The notes beneath the pieces were generated by a model that had not been told where the DNA came from, did not search any database, and saw nothing but the letters and a program-made list of their open reading frames with translations. Made by a program: the position numbers and the translations under genes. A stretch of DNA of 14,613 bases from Alphaproteobacteria bacterium (GTDB lineage Bacteria > Pseudomonadota > Alphaproteobacteria > UBA8366), in the NCBI GenBank assembly GCA_029861675.1, contig JAOTYV010000098.1, forward strand, positions 1 to 14,613. Reading direction: 5' to 3'. Positions 1 through 6,475 of the stretch are shown piece by piece (position 1 is the first letter of the stretch; each line of letters begins with the position of its first letter).

Positions 1-334
1 GGTCCTGCGCCTCCGCACCGTCGAAGCCGCGAATTCTGGCGATGAAGGCGAGAAATCCCCGCGGCGTCATGTCGGGCCACATCGGCGCCCCTTCCGGCAG
101 GTAGCCAACCCGTTTCTTCACCTCGAGTGGGTGCGTGCGGACGTCGAAGCCCGCGACCCGGGCGGTCCCGCCGCTGGGCGGCAGAAAGCCGGTGATCATC
201 TTCATCGTGGTGGATTTGCCGGCGCCGTTTGGACCCAAAAATCCGAGGACCTCGCCCTTGCCGACAGTGAGACTGATATCGTCGACGGCGGTGATCGGGC
301 CGAACGTCTTTTTCAGATGGTCGATCTCAATCAT
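1..334 (-). CDS. ABC-2 type transporter ATP-binding protein, N-terminal part (cut by window edge)
   Basis: This is the first 111 residues of an ABC ATPase, the cytoplasmic motor that would pair with a membrane permease to export an unknown substrate. The Walker A motif GPNGAGKS is at residues 34-41 and is followed by TTMKMITG. The segment GTARVAGFDVRTHPLEVKKR and the Q-loop region around GYLPEGAP (residues 77-84) resemble the GldA/NatA/CcmA-like ABC-2 exporter ATPases. In most ABC proteins a Gln occupies the Q-loop; the Leu-Pro-Glu form seen here is common in this subgroup. The signature motif, Walker B and H-loop lie beyond position 1. The start ATG (332-334 on the complement) has an AGGA about 10 nt upstream. 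The permease is expected further left, outside the window. Substrate is unknown. Confidence 0.9.
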   Translation of the reverse strand, partial: MIEIDHLKKTFGPITAVDDISLTVGKGEVLGFLGPNGAGKSTTMKMITGFLPPSGGTARVAGFDVRTHPLEVKKRVGYLPEGAPMWPDMTPRGFLAFIARIRGFDGAEAQD

Positions 335-496
335 GCGTTCAAATTCCTGCTTCGATTGCCAACGCTGTCATGACGGCCGTTTTCATTCGGTACGCATCTT
401 TCCCGATTTAGGAAATCATCGGAACGGCGCAAGGGGCATAGCGGATTTTCGTCGAACCGCAAACCCCTGTTGGCGTCGTTTCGCCGCCACATTTCG

Positions 497-976
497 TCAA
501 CCGCGCAGGCTATCCTCGATTGGCGCGACGATTTCCGCGTCGTCCGGGCCGACGCGTGATGGACAGGCGCCGGCCAGGTTACCGTCCGTGTCCAGCAGGT
601 ATTTGCGGAAATTCCACTTCGGCGCATGATCTTCGCCCAATTCGGCGGCGATCCACCGGTAAAAAGGGTGCGCGTCGGCGTCAATCACCGATTGCCTTTT
701 GCTCATCGGGAACTCGATGGCGAATTCGCTGTCGCAAAAGTTTTTGATATCGGCGTCGGAGCCGGGCTCCTGGCCGCCGAAATCGTTGCCGGGAATGCCA
801 AGGACGATGAGACCGCGGTCGCGATAGGTCCGCCATAGCGCCTGCAGCGCGCCATATTGCCGGGTGAACCCGCATTCCGAGGCGGTGTTGACGATCGGCA
901 CCGCGTGCCCGGCATAGTTGCGCAGCGGCAACGCTGCCCCGTCGATTGCCGTGAAGTCGAACTGATGCGCTGACAT
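497..976 (-). CDS. Glutathione peroxidase family protein (thiol peroxidase, GPx fold)
   Basis: A 159-residue cytoplasmic peroxidase that reduces hydrogen peroxide or organic hydroperoxides with thiol reductants. The family tetrad is visible: peroxidatic Cys35 in NTASECGFTRQY, Gln69 in GGQEPG, and Trp121-Asn122 in KWNFRKYL. The usual FPCNQFGGQEPG reads IPGNDFGGQEPG here, so the non-catalytic Cys of that motif is Gly63. Cys81 in KNFCDSEF lies where thioredoxin-dependent GPx proteins carry their resolving Cys, which suggests thioredoxin is the physiological reductant (inference). I chose the ATG at 974-976 because MSAHQFDFTAIDG matches the family N-terminus and an AGAGG lies about 8 nt upstream; a longer reading frame upstream has no family similarity. 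It is transcribed divergently from the dehydrogenase at 1156. The length is normal for the family. Confidence 0.92.
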   Translation of the reverse strand: MSAHQFDFTAIDGAALPLRNYAGHAVPIVNTASECGFTRQYGALQALWRTYRDRGLIVLGIPGNDFGGQEPGSDADIKNFCDSEFAIEFPMSKRQSVIDADAHPFYRWIAAELGEDHAPKWNFRKYLLDTDGNLAGACPSRVGPDDAEIVAPIEDSLRG

Positions 977-1067
977 CGCGCTGCCTCTTTCGTAGTCATG
1001 CGGATGATATTCCCCGGTAGCCAGGGTATGCCGGCGCGGCGATAGGTAAAAGCCGCCAGTCACGGCG

Positions 1068-1096
1068 TTGAATCGCCGTTGGGCGGGCGATAGCAT
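1068..1096 (+). promoter_or_regulatory. Candidate sigma70-type promoter of the 3-hydroxyacyl-CoA dehydrogenase gene
   Basis: TTGAAT (1068-1073) and TAGCAT (1091-1096) are separated by 17 bases and lie 60 bases before the gene start. The -35 element sits inside a perfect 6-bp inverted repeat, ACGGCG (1062-1067) and CGCCGT (1074-1079). This is a by-eye match with a weak -10 box. Confidence 0.3.
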
Positions 1097-1155
1097 ACGG
1101 CCGAGGCGCCGGCGCGGTATTTCGTTGCGCATGACGGACACAGGAGGCAGGCCGC

Positions 1156-2256
1156 ATGACGGTACAGAAGGTCGGGATTGTGGGCGCTGGCACGATGGGG
1201 TCCGGCATCGCGACCAATATCGCACAGCATGGATTTGCGGTGCGGCTGGTCGATACAGGCCAGGAGATGGTCGACGCGGCGCTCGTGAAGGCACGGGATT
1301 TCTACGTCAAGCAAACCGAGCGCGGCCGCATGACCGCCGCCGACGCGGCGGCGGCCGGCGACGCGCTGACCGGCGGCACCGACCTGGCCCCGCTTGCCGA
1401 TTGCGACCTGGTGATCGAGGCGGTCTTCGAGCGGATCGATATCAAGGCGGATCTGTATGGAAAGCTGAACGGCATTCTGCCGGCCGAGACCATTCTCGCC
1501 ACCAACACGAGTTGTCTCCGGGTCGGCGCGCTCGCCGCGTCGGTCGACAGGCCCGAGCGTTTCCTCGGCATGCACTACTTCAACCCTCCGGCAATCAATC
1601 CGATCGTCGAGGTGGTGCGCGGCGAGAAGACCGCTCCGGCCACCGTCGAAGCGGCCCTGGCGTTTTGCGCCGCGACCGGCAAACAGGCCGTCAGTTGCCG
1701 CGACAGCAGCGGATTTGCGCTGAACCGGTTTTTCTGCCCGTATGTGAACGAGGCGGTGCGGCTGTTCGATGACGGGCTCGGCACACCGTACGAGATCGAT
1801 CGGGTTGCCTGTGACGTGTTCGGCGCCGCCGCAGGTCCGTTTGTCGTCATCAATCTGGTAGGGTCGCAAGTTCTGCTGCATTCACAGGATAATTTGCGGC
1901 CGCTCGGTGAATTCTATACGCCGGCGGCCTCGGTCGAGCGGGTCGGCCAGGAACAGGGTCTATGGGATATCAGCGATCCTTCGCCGCCCGACGAGGCCCG
2001 CGATACGGCGATCGCCGAACGTTTGATGGGCGCCACGTTTCTGCCGGTCTTGCAGGAGCTGGACGAAGAGGTGGCGGTGCCGGACGATATCGACCTGGGC
2101 GCCAAGCTCGCGTTGAAGTTCGGCAAGCCGCCCTGTGCGGTCATGGATGCGCTGGGCGGCGACGAAGTGGCGCGGCTGATCGACGCGCCGTGCCGGCGTT
2201 ACGGGGTTGCGCCGCCGAAGAGCCTGGATCGGGTCGGTCGATTGGCGGCCAGGTAA
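1156..2256 (+). CDS. 3-hydroxyacyl-CoA dehydrogenase, stand-alone, NAD-dependent
   Basis: A 366-residue cytoplasmic enzyme expected to interconvert (S)-3-hydroxyacyl-CoA and 3-oxoacyl-CoA with NAD, in beta-oxidation or a related acyl-CoA pathway. The N-terminal Rossmann domain (about 1-180) has GAGTMG at residues 10-15 and an acidic Asp33 ending the second strand. The catalytic His140 is in GMHYFNPP and its partner Glu152 is in PIVEVV; NTSC (117-120) and Asn190 in GFALNRF fit the family. Residues from about 184 to 280 match the first C-terminal 3HCDH domain. The tail from about 285 onwards, including VPDDIDLGAKLALKFGKPP, looks like a second copy. It is therefore longer than the single-domain type of roughly 280-290 residues, but it lacks the crotonase half of FadB/FadJ. 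A strong AGGAGG (1142-1147) precedes the ATG. No thiolase or enoyl-CoA hydratase is nearby, so the substrate chain length is unknown. Confidence 0.93.
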   Translation: MTVQKVGIVGAGTMGSGIATNIAQHGFAVRLVDTGQEMVDAALVKARDFYVKQTERGRMTAADAAAAGDALTGGTDLAPLADCDLVIEAVFERIDIKADLYGKLNGILPAETILATNTSCLRVGALAASVDRPERFLGMHYFNPPAINPIVEVVRGEKTAPATVEAALAFCAATGKQAVSCRDSSGFALNRFFCPYVNEAVRLFDDGLGTPYEIDRVACDVFGAAAGPFVVINLVGSQVLLHSQDNLRPLGEFYTPAASVERVGQEQGLWDISDPSPPDEARDTAIAERLMGATFLPVLQELDEEVAVPDDIDLGAKLALKFGKPPCAVMDALGGDEVARLIDAPCRRYGVAPPKSLDRVGRLAAR

Positions 2257-2286
2257 TGGTAGTATGATAGCGAGTGTGGCGGGCGG

Positions 2287-2964
2287 ATGCCTTTCCGTCT
2301 TCGCTCTTTGCAATGTGCAAATGCTGGTGGGGAAAATCTCTTGAGGAAATGTTGCTCTCGTCTCCGACCGACGGTTTCGACCGTGCGATTGCCGCGCGGC
2401 CATCGCTGGTTGGCGGGGATGGCGGCATTGTTGAGTCTTGCCGTGGTGCCGGCGGCGCAAGCAGCGGACGAAATCAGGGGGAACGCCAAAATCACGTCGG
2501 GCAATGAACTCGTCATTGGCAAGCGCAAGGTGTGGCTCTACGGCATTCGTGCGCCGGCACTCGAAAAAATCTGCAAAAATAATCAGGCGGAATTCCGCTG
2601 CGGTATCGTTGCATGGGCCGAGTTGATCAAATTGGCCGATGGCCAATTCGTGTCTTGCGATCTCGAACCCGCGGCGTCGCGGAAAGAAGCGGCTGCGGAA
2701 AAAACTGCGAATAGTGACAAGACAGCGACGCCCGACAACCCCGATCCGGTGATCGAGCTGCCGCCCAACACGGTGTTCGCCACCTGTTATCTCGGCGAGA
2801 CCGACCTGAACGAAGCGTTGGTGCGATCGGGCTGGGCGAAGGCGGTGCCGGGACACACCGACCGTTACGTGGTCGATGAAACCGACGCCCGCGAGTCGCT
2901 GCGCGGGTTATGGGCGGCGCCGACCAAGAAATCAAAAAAGAAGCGGCGGAATAAACGGCGATAA
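2287..2964 (+). CDS. Secreted staphylococcal-nuclease-fold protein, probably catalytically inactive
   Basis: A 225-residue reading with SNase-like features: KVWLYGIRAPALE, CGIVAWAELIKLADGQFVSC, ATCYLGETDLNEALVRSGWAKA, then YVVDETDARESLRGLW. The segment NEALVRSGWAKA aligns closely with staphylococcal nuclease NEALVRQGLAKV. Aligning by these anchors, positions equivalent to Arg35, Asp40, Glu43 and Arg87 read Trp, Arg, Ala and Thr, so the catalytic and metal-binding residues seem lost. Between the halves is an Ala/Lys/Glu/Asp-rich insertion (AASRKEAAAEKTANSDKTAT). The C-terminus is very basic (KKSKKKRRNKRR). A signal peptide ends at PAAQA-AD, with hydrophobic core LAGMAALLSLAVV. The start is uncertain: ATG 2287 gives a long, odd N-terminus, while TTG 2341 (GGTGGGG upstream) or GTG 2383 (leader starting MRLPRGHRWLAG) would give better signal peptides. 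It starts 30 nt after the dehydrogenase, so the two may be co-transcribed. Confidence 0.78.
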   Translation: MPFRLRSLQCANAGGENLLRKCCSRLRPTVSTVRLPRGHRWLAGMAALLSLAVVPAAQAADEIRGNAKITSGNELVIGKRKVWLYGIRAPALEKICKNNQAEFRCGIVAWAELIKLADGQFVSCDLEPAASRKEAAAEKTANSDKTATPDNPDPVIELPPNTVFATCYLGETDLNEALVRSGWAKAVPGHTDRYVVDETDARESLRGLWAAPTKKSKKKRRNKRR

Positions 2965-3059
2965 ACGCCGGAAATACACCAATGTTGAGGGGGAAGGCAG
3001 TCTCGGCTGCACGCTATCGTCCGCTGTCTTGAGCCGCCCAAAGAAAGAAGACCGCGGGG

Positions 3060-3136
3060 TGGCGCGCCCGGGAGGACTCGAACCCCCAACCTCCTGATCC
3101 GTAGTCAGGCACTCTATCCAATTGAGCTACGGGCGC
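3060..3136 (-). tRNA. tRNA-Arg, anticodon ACG
   Basis: A complete 77-nt cloverleaf on the complement strand. The acceptor stem GCGCCCG pairs with CGGGCGC, followed by discriminator G and an encoded CCA (3060-3062). The D arm has GCTC/GAGT. The anticodon stem CCTGA/TCAGG encloses loop CTACGGA, placing anticodon ACG at 3100-3102. The T arm has loop TTCGAGT with stem GGGGG/CCTCC, one G-U pair included. A34 would be deaminated to inosine by TadA so that it reads the CGU, CGC and CGA arginine codons (established for tRNA-Arg ACG). It is convergent with the nuclease-fold gene. The encoded CCA means no CCA addition is needed. Confidence 0.97.
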
Positions 3137-3442
3137 ATCGCCAAGCGAACGGCCAAGTTCTTGCGGCCAAACGCCGCGCTTCAGCGGCTGCGGACACTAA
3201 TGAAACGCGGGGCCGCTGACAAGTATGTTTGCAACAGGCGAATTTACATTTGGCGGCATGCAATAAAACCAACTTGTCGCTCGACAGGTGCTAAAGTAGT
3301 ATCTCGACGAAATTTCCACCGGCCATGTTGGAACGTGCGGTTTGAACTAATCTGACTTTAAGTGACCGTAAGCGTATACACTGGCTCCGGGGCGCGTGAT
3401 GCGCCGAGACGGCAGTCAAGACGGTAAGGTGACCGCTTCATA
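3137..3442. other. Gene-free spacer between tRNA-Arg and the lipoprotein gene
   Basis: This 306-base stretch holds no credible protein gene; the short open frames across it have no recognisable sequence and run into the tRNA. It is visibly more AT-rich than its surroundings between about 3215 and 3380. It should hold the tRNA promoter (minus) and the lipoprotein promoter (plus). One weak plus-strand possibility is TGACTT (3353-3358) with TATACA (3375-3380), 16 bases apart. A 5-bp inverted repeat GGCGC/GCGCC with loop GTGAT lies at 3391-3405. I see no second copy of the tRNA 3' end and no integrase, so there is no support for an attachment site. Confidence 0.6.
3194..3222 (-). promoter_or_regulatory. 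Candidate promoter of the tRNA-Arg gene
   Basis: Reading the complement strand, TTGTCA (3217-3222) and TAGTGT (3194-3199) are 17 bases apart. A transcript would start near 3187, leaving about 50 nt of 5' leader for RNase P to remove before the mature end at 3136. The -35 box is one base from consensus but the -10 box matches only its key T-A...T positions, so this is tentative. Confidence 0.35.
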
Positions 3443-4615
3443 ATGATTATAATGCGAAATGTTGGCGTTGTTGTCGCATGCGGCCTGATGTTGGCCGCAT
3501 GCGAATCGAGCTTTTGGCCCTCGTTGGGCGGCGATAGTGCGTCGGCGGGCAAGAGCAAGGGTGAACGAATTGACATTCCGCCGTCAAAGGCGGAAACGGC
3601 AGCGCGCTTGCAAAGCGAGCGCGGCTCGGGTCCGATCTCGACCATGCCGGCCGTTGCGGCGAAACCGGTAAACGCACAGCCTAAACTGTCGGGCGCGTCG
3701 ACCGGCACGTTCGTCGGCAAGAAGGTCGATGCGATGCGGGGAGACCTCGGCAAGCTGCAAAAGGCGGTGGGCCGGCTGGACGAACGCATGCGGAAGATCC
3801 GCGGCGATTCGGCGGGTGCGACGAACCGGTATTACGGTGTCGTCGCGGCGATTGACGCCAAGCTGCAGGCCGGCACGACGCCGGGCAACCCGGTTCTGGT
3901 GCAGCGCTGGAATGAAGCACAAAAACAACTCAAGCGTATCGAAGCCAGCATCTCGCGGATGAACAACCTGTCGAACGATGCGGGTTCCGAAGCGAGTGTC
4001 GCAGGATATCTTTTGGACAGCGTGCGCGCGACGTACACGCTGAGCGGCGCGGTCGATCAGGATCACGTGGACCTGCGGGCCTTGGAAGACGAAGTCAATC
4101 AGTCGGTAGTGGTCATCGATCGCCTGTTGAACGAACTGAGCGACGACCTGAACCGCCAAACCACTTACCTGGCGAACGAGCGGCGCAATCTGACGGCGAT
4201 GTCGATCGCCATCAAGAATGGCGAACGCTACGGCGCCAGCCTGGCGAACCGGGCTTTCGCGCAGGCCGAAGTGAAAGCAAGCCTCGCGGCGCGGACGCGC
4301 GGTCCCAATCCGGCAGCCCGCCCGCTTGTGGTCATTCGCTTCGACCGGTCGCGGGTGAATTACGAGCGTGTGCTTTACAACGCGGTCAGCCGGGCGCTCG
4401 AACGGAAGCCGGGCGCTGCGTTCGACATCGTCGCGGTCAGTCCGCGAACCGGGTCGGCGGCGCAGGTGGTGCTGAACAGCACGGCGGCAAAACGTAACGC
4501 GGAAAGCGTGATGCGGACCCTGTCGGAGATGGGCCTGCCGTCGAATCGCGTCAATCTAATCGCGTCTTCGAACGGTACCGCGCAGTCCAACGAGGTTCGC
4601 ATATACGTCCGATAG
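3443..4615 (+). CDS. Lipoprotein with coiled-coil middle and OmpA-like C-terminal domain
   Basis: A 390-residue protein I cannot name. The N-terminus is a lipoprotein signal peptide ending in lipobox LAAC, so Cys20 would be lipidated. The next residue is Glu, not Asp, which favours outer-membrane sorting (inference). Residues 22-90 are low-complexity Ser/Ala/Pro/Lys-rich linker. Residues about 95-260 are mainly helical and coiled-coil-like, with heptad-type stretches around KLQKAVGRLDERMRKI and LRALEDEVNQSVVVIDRLL. The C-terminal 100 residues (LVVIRFDRSRVNYERVLYNA onwards) resemble an OmpA/Pal/MotB peptidoglycan-binding fold, including NSTAAKRNAESVMRTLSEMG in place of NxxLSxxRAxxV. The Arg of that motif is Asn, and the GHTD-type Asp is not visible, so peptidoglycan binding is doubtful. 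The ATG at 3443 has AAGGTG about 12 nt upstream; ATG 3452 is an alternative. The gene stands alone and converges on panC. An envelope-tethering role is only a guess. Confidence 0.85.
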   Translation: MIIMRNVGVVVACGLMLAACESSFWPSLGGDSASAGKSKGERIDIPPSKAETAARLQSERGSGPISTMPAVAAKPVNAQPKLSGASTGTFVGKKVDAMRGDLGKLQKAVGRLDERMRKIRGDSAGATNRYYGVVAAIDAKLQAGTTPGNPVLVQRWNEAQKQLKRIEASISRMNNLSNDAGSEASVAGYLLDSVRATYTLSGAVDQDHVDLRALEDEVNQSVVVIDRLLNELSDDLNRQTTYLANERRNLTAMSIAIKNGERYGASLANRAFAQAEVKASLAARTRGPNPAARPLVVIRFDRSRVNYERVLYNAVSRALERKPGAAFDIVAVSPRTGSAAQVVLNSTAAKRNAESVMRTLSEMGLPSNRVNLIASSNGTAQSNEVRIYVR

Positions 4616-4625
4616 AATTCGGGCG

Positions 4626-4639
4626 CCGGCGAACGCCGG
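4626..4639. terminator. Hairpin between convergent genes, possible bidirectional terminator
   Basis: CCGGCG, AA, CGCCGG forms a perfect short inverted repeat in the 34-base gap between the lipoprotein stop and the panC stop. No clear T-tract follows on either strand, so termination is inferred from position and symmetry only. Confidence 0.35.
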
Positions 4640-4649
4640 TTGCGTTCCT

Positions 4650-5519
4650 CTACGTCGGGTCGATGGCGATATTGTCGATCAGCCGGGTATCCCCCAAATA
4701 CGCCGCGGCGAAGACCCGTCCCCGCTGTACGACGGCCGGGCCTTGGCTGAGCGGCGTCAAGGTTTCGCGATCCCGCACTTCGAGATAGTCGATCGGGTCG
4801 AATCCCGCGTCGCGTAGCGCCGCCAATCCCTGTTCGAGTGCGGCCCCGGGCGTGCGGCCTTCCCGGATGCCGTTTGCGACGTCCCGCATGGTTTGATGCA
4901 GGCGCGGCGCCACGGTGCGTTGATCGGCCGTGAGATAGGCGTTGCGCGAGGACAAGGCGAGGCCGTCCGCTTCACGCACGGTGGGTACGCCGACGATTTC
5001 GACCGGAATATCCAGGTCGCGCGCCAGGCGTTTCACCACCAGCAATTGCTGATAGTCCTTCTCGCCGAAGTAGGCGCGGTCGGGCAGCGACTGCAGCAGC
5101 AGCTTGCTGACGATGGTCGCCACGCCCTGAAAGAAGTGCGGCCGCACGGCGCCGCATAATCCTTCGCCCACGCCGGCGACGTTGACGCGCGTGGCGAAGC
5201 CGTCGGCATACATTTCCGGTGCATCGGGCGCGAATACGAGATGGGCGCCCAGCGCCGACAATTTTGCGAGATCGGCCGCCTCTTCCCGCGGATAGGTTTC
5301 GAAATCCTCGGTCGGGCCGAATTGCGCCGGGTTGACGAAGATCGTCACGACGGTCCGGCGGCAGCCGGCGAGGCTCGCGCCGACCAGCGCGAGATGGCCG
5401 TCGTGCAGCGACCCCATGGTCGGCACCAAACCTATGGTGTCGGCCTTGCCGCGCCAGGCACTGATTTGGTCGCGCAGCCCGGCGACCGTGCGTACGATCA
5501 CGGGCGGGGACGGCGTCAT
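4650..5519 (-). CDS. panC: Pantothenate synthetase (pantoate--beta-alanine ligase)
   Basis: A 289-residue cytoplasmic enzyme that joins pantoate and beta-alanine with ATP hydrolysis to AMP, the last step of vitamin B5 synthesis before coenzyme A. Family motifs are intact: PTMGSLHDGH (33-42, the HIGH-like nucleotide site), FVNPAQFGPTEDFETYPR (from 61), GEKDYQQL (152-159), and VREADGLALSSRNAYL (181-196, KMSKS-like loop). The length is typical. The open frame extends upstream, but the ATG at 5517-5519 gives the conserved N-terminus and has GGAG 8 nt upstream, inside the end of panB. The gap to the panB stop is 5 nt, so the two are surely co-transcribed and translationally linked. Nothing looks broken. 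Confidence 0.97.
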   Translation of the reverse strand: MTPSPPVIVRTVAGLRDQISAWRGKADTIGLVPTMGSLHDGHLALVGASLAGCRRTVVTIFVNPAQFGPTEDFETYPREEAADLAKLSALGAHLVFAPDAPEMYADGFATRVNVAGVGEGLCGAVRPHFFQGVATIVSKLLLQSLPDRAYFGEKDYQQLLVVKRLARDLDIPVEIVGVPTVREADGLALSSRNAYLTADQRTVAPRLHQTMRDVANGIREGRTPGAALEQGLAALRDAGFDPIDYLEVRDRETLTPLSQGPAVVQRGRVFAAAYLGDTRLIDNIAIDPT

Positions 5520-5524
5520 GGCCG

Positions 5525-6361
5525 CTACTCCGCCGCCGGGCGCGTCTTCGTGCTGAAGCATTGCTCGGTCCCGGGAAATTTGCGGGACCGAACGTCTTTG
5601 CCGTAGGCCACCGCCGCTGCTTCGAGCTGATCGCCGAGTTCGGCGTACCGTTTGACGAATTTCGGTTTGAATTTGGAAAACAGACCGACCAGATCGTCGG
5701 TCACGAGGATTTGGCCGTCGCACGCGGGCGAGGCGCCGATGCCGATGGTCGGAATCTCGACGGTCTCGGTGATGCGCTTTGCCAGGGGTTCCACCACACC
5801 CTCAATCACCGTCGCAAAGGCGCCGGCTTCGGCGATTGCCACCGCATCCTGCAGGATTTGCTCGGCCTCGTCGCCGCTGCGCCCTTGCACCCGGTAGCCG
5901 CCGGCGGCATGCACATATTGCGGCAGCAATCCAATATGGCCAAACACCGGCACGCCCCGTTCACTCAAGAACCTCACGGTCTCGGCCATTTCCGCACCGC
6001 CCTCGAGCTTGACGCCCTGGCAGCCGGTTTCCGCCATGATCCGCGCCGCACTGCGGAAAGCCTGTTCGGGGCTTTCCTGATAGGTGCCAAAGGGCAGGTC
6101 GACGATAACGCAAGCGTGTTCCGTCGCCCGGGTCACCGCGCGGCCATGCGCGATCATCATATCGAGGGTCACGCCGACCGTGCTCTCCATGCCATAAATC
6201 ACCATCGCCAGTGAATCGCCCACCAGCAGCAGGTCCATGTGCGGATCCAGGAGTTGGGCCACCGGCGCGGTATATGCGGTGAGGCACGCCAAAGGTTCCG
6301 TACCTTTTCGCCGTCGAATTTCGGGCACGGTCATCCGGCCCCGACGTTGCTTTCTGGTCAT
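5525..6361 (-). CDS. panB: Ketopantoate hydroxymethyltransferase
   Basis: A 278-residue cytoplasmic enzyme that transfers a hydroxymethyl group from 5,10-methylenetetrahydrofolate to 2-oxoisovalerate to make ketopantoate, the first committed step to pantothenate. Conserved blocks are [14 protein letters not shown] (44-57) with metal-ligand Asp49, VDLPFGTYQ (87-95) with Asp88, [12 protein letters not shown] (111-122) with Lys118 and Glu120, GHIGLLPQ (141-148), and [18 protein letters not shown] (203-220). Glu187 occupies the general-base position of the E. coli enzyme (by alignment from memory). The start at 6361 gives a short basic leader ([10 protein letters not shown]); Met10 is an alternative start. 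The ribosome site is weak (GGG about 8 nt upstream). It leads the panBC pair; ketopantoate reductase is not in the window. Confidence 0.97.
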   Translation of the reverse strand: MTRKQRRGRMTVPEIRRRKGTEPLACLTAYTAPVAQLLDPHMDLLLVGDSLAMVIYGMESTVGVTLDMMIAHGRAVTRATEHACVIVDLPFGTYQESPEQAFRSAARIMAETGCQGVKLEGGAEMAETVRFLSERGVPVFGHIGLLPQYVHAAGGYRVQGRSGDEAEQILQDAVAIAEAGAFATVIEGVVEPLAKRITETVEIPTIGIGASPACDGQILVTDDLVGLFSKFKPKFVKRYAELGDQLEAAAVAYGKDVRSRKFPGTEQCFSTKTRPAAE

Positions 6362-6424
6362 GTTTCAAACCCGTTCTAGGTGGCCGATGCGCTGCACAGG
6401 GCCGGAAGGGTCACTCAATGCCTT

Positions 6425-6451
6425 CATATAGGAGCATTTTCGCCGAAACAA
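6425..6451 (-). promoter_or_regulatory. Possible panBC promoter
   Basis: On the complement, TTGTTT (6446-6451) and TATATG (6425-6430) are 15 bases apart, inside the AT-rich part of the 114-base gap between the histidine kinase stop and panB. The spacing is short and the match is modest. Read-through from the kinase gene is the alternative. Confidence 0.25.
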
Positions 6452-6475
6452 TTGCTGCGTTGCAAAATTTTTATA

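Noticed and set aside
1060..1881. Minus-strand open frame of 273 residues opposite the dehydrogenase
   Set aside because: Antisense shadow; the plus frame has the NAD-binding and catalytic motifs and a strong ribosome site.
3044..3059. Terminator after the tRNA on the minus strand
   Set aside because: The run TCTTCTTTCTTT is T-rich, but no convincing stem precedes it outside the tRNA itself.
3060..3136. tRNA-Arg as an integration site
   Set aside because: No repeated tRNA 3' end, integrase or foreign-looking genes nearby; the AT-rich spacer alone is not enough.
3122..3355. Plus-strand open frame of 77 residues overlapping the tRNA
   Set aside because: It starts within the tRNA-Arg gene, has no recognisable sequence and lacks a ribosome site.
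5520..5723. N-terminal extension of panC upstream of 5519
   Set aside because: The extra residues (Arg-rich, no similarity) are read through panB; the ATG at 5519 gives the conserved start and a proper ribosome site.
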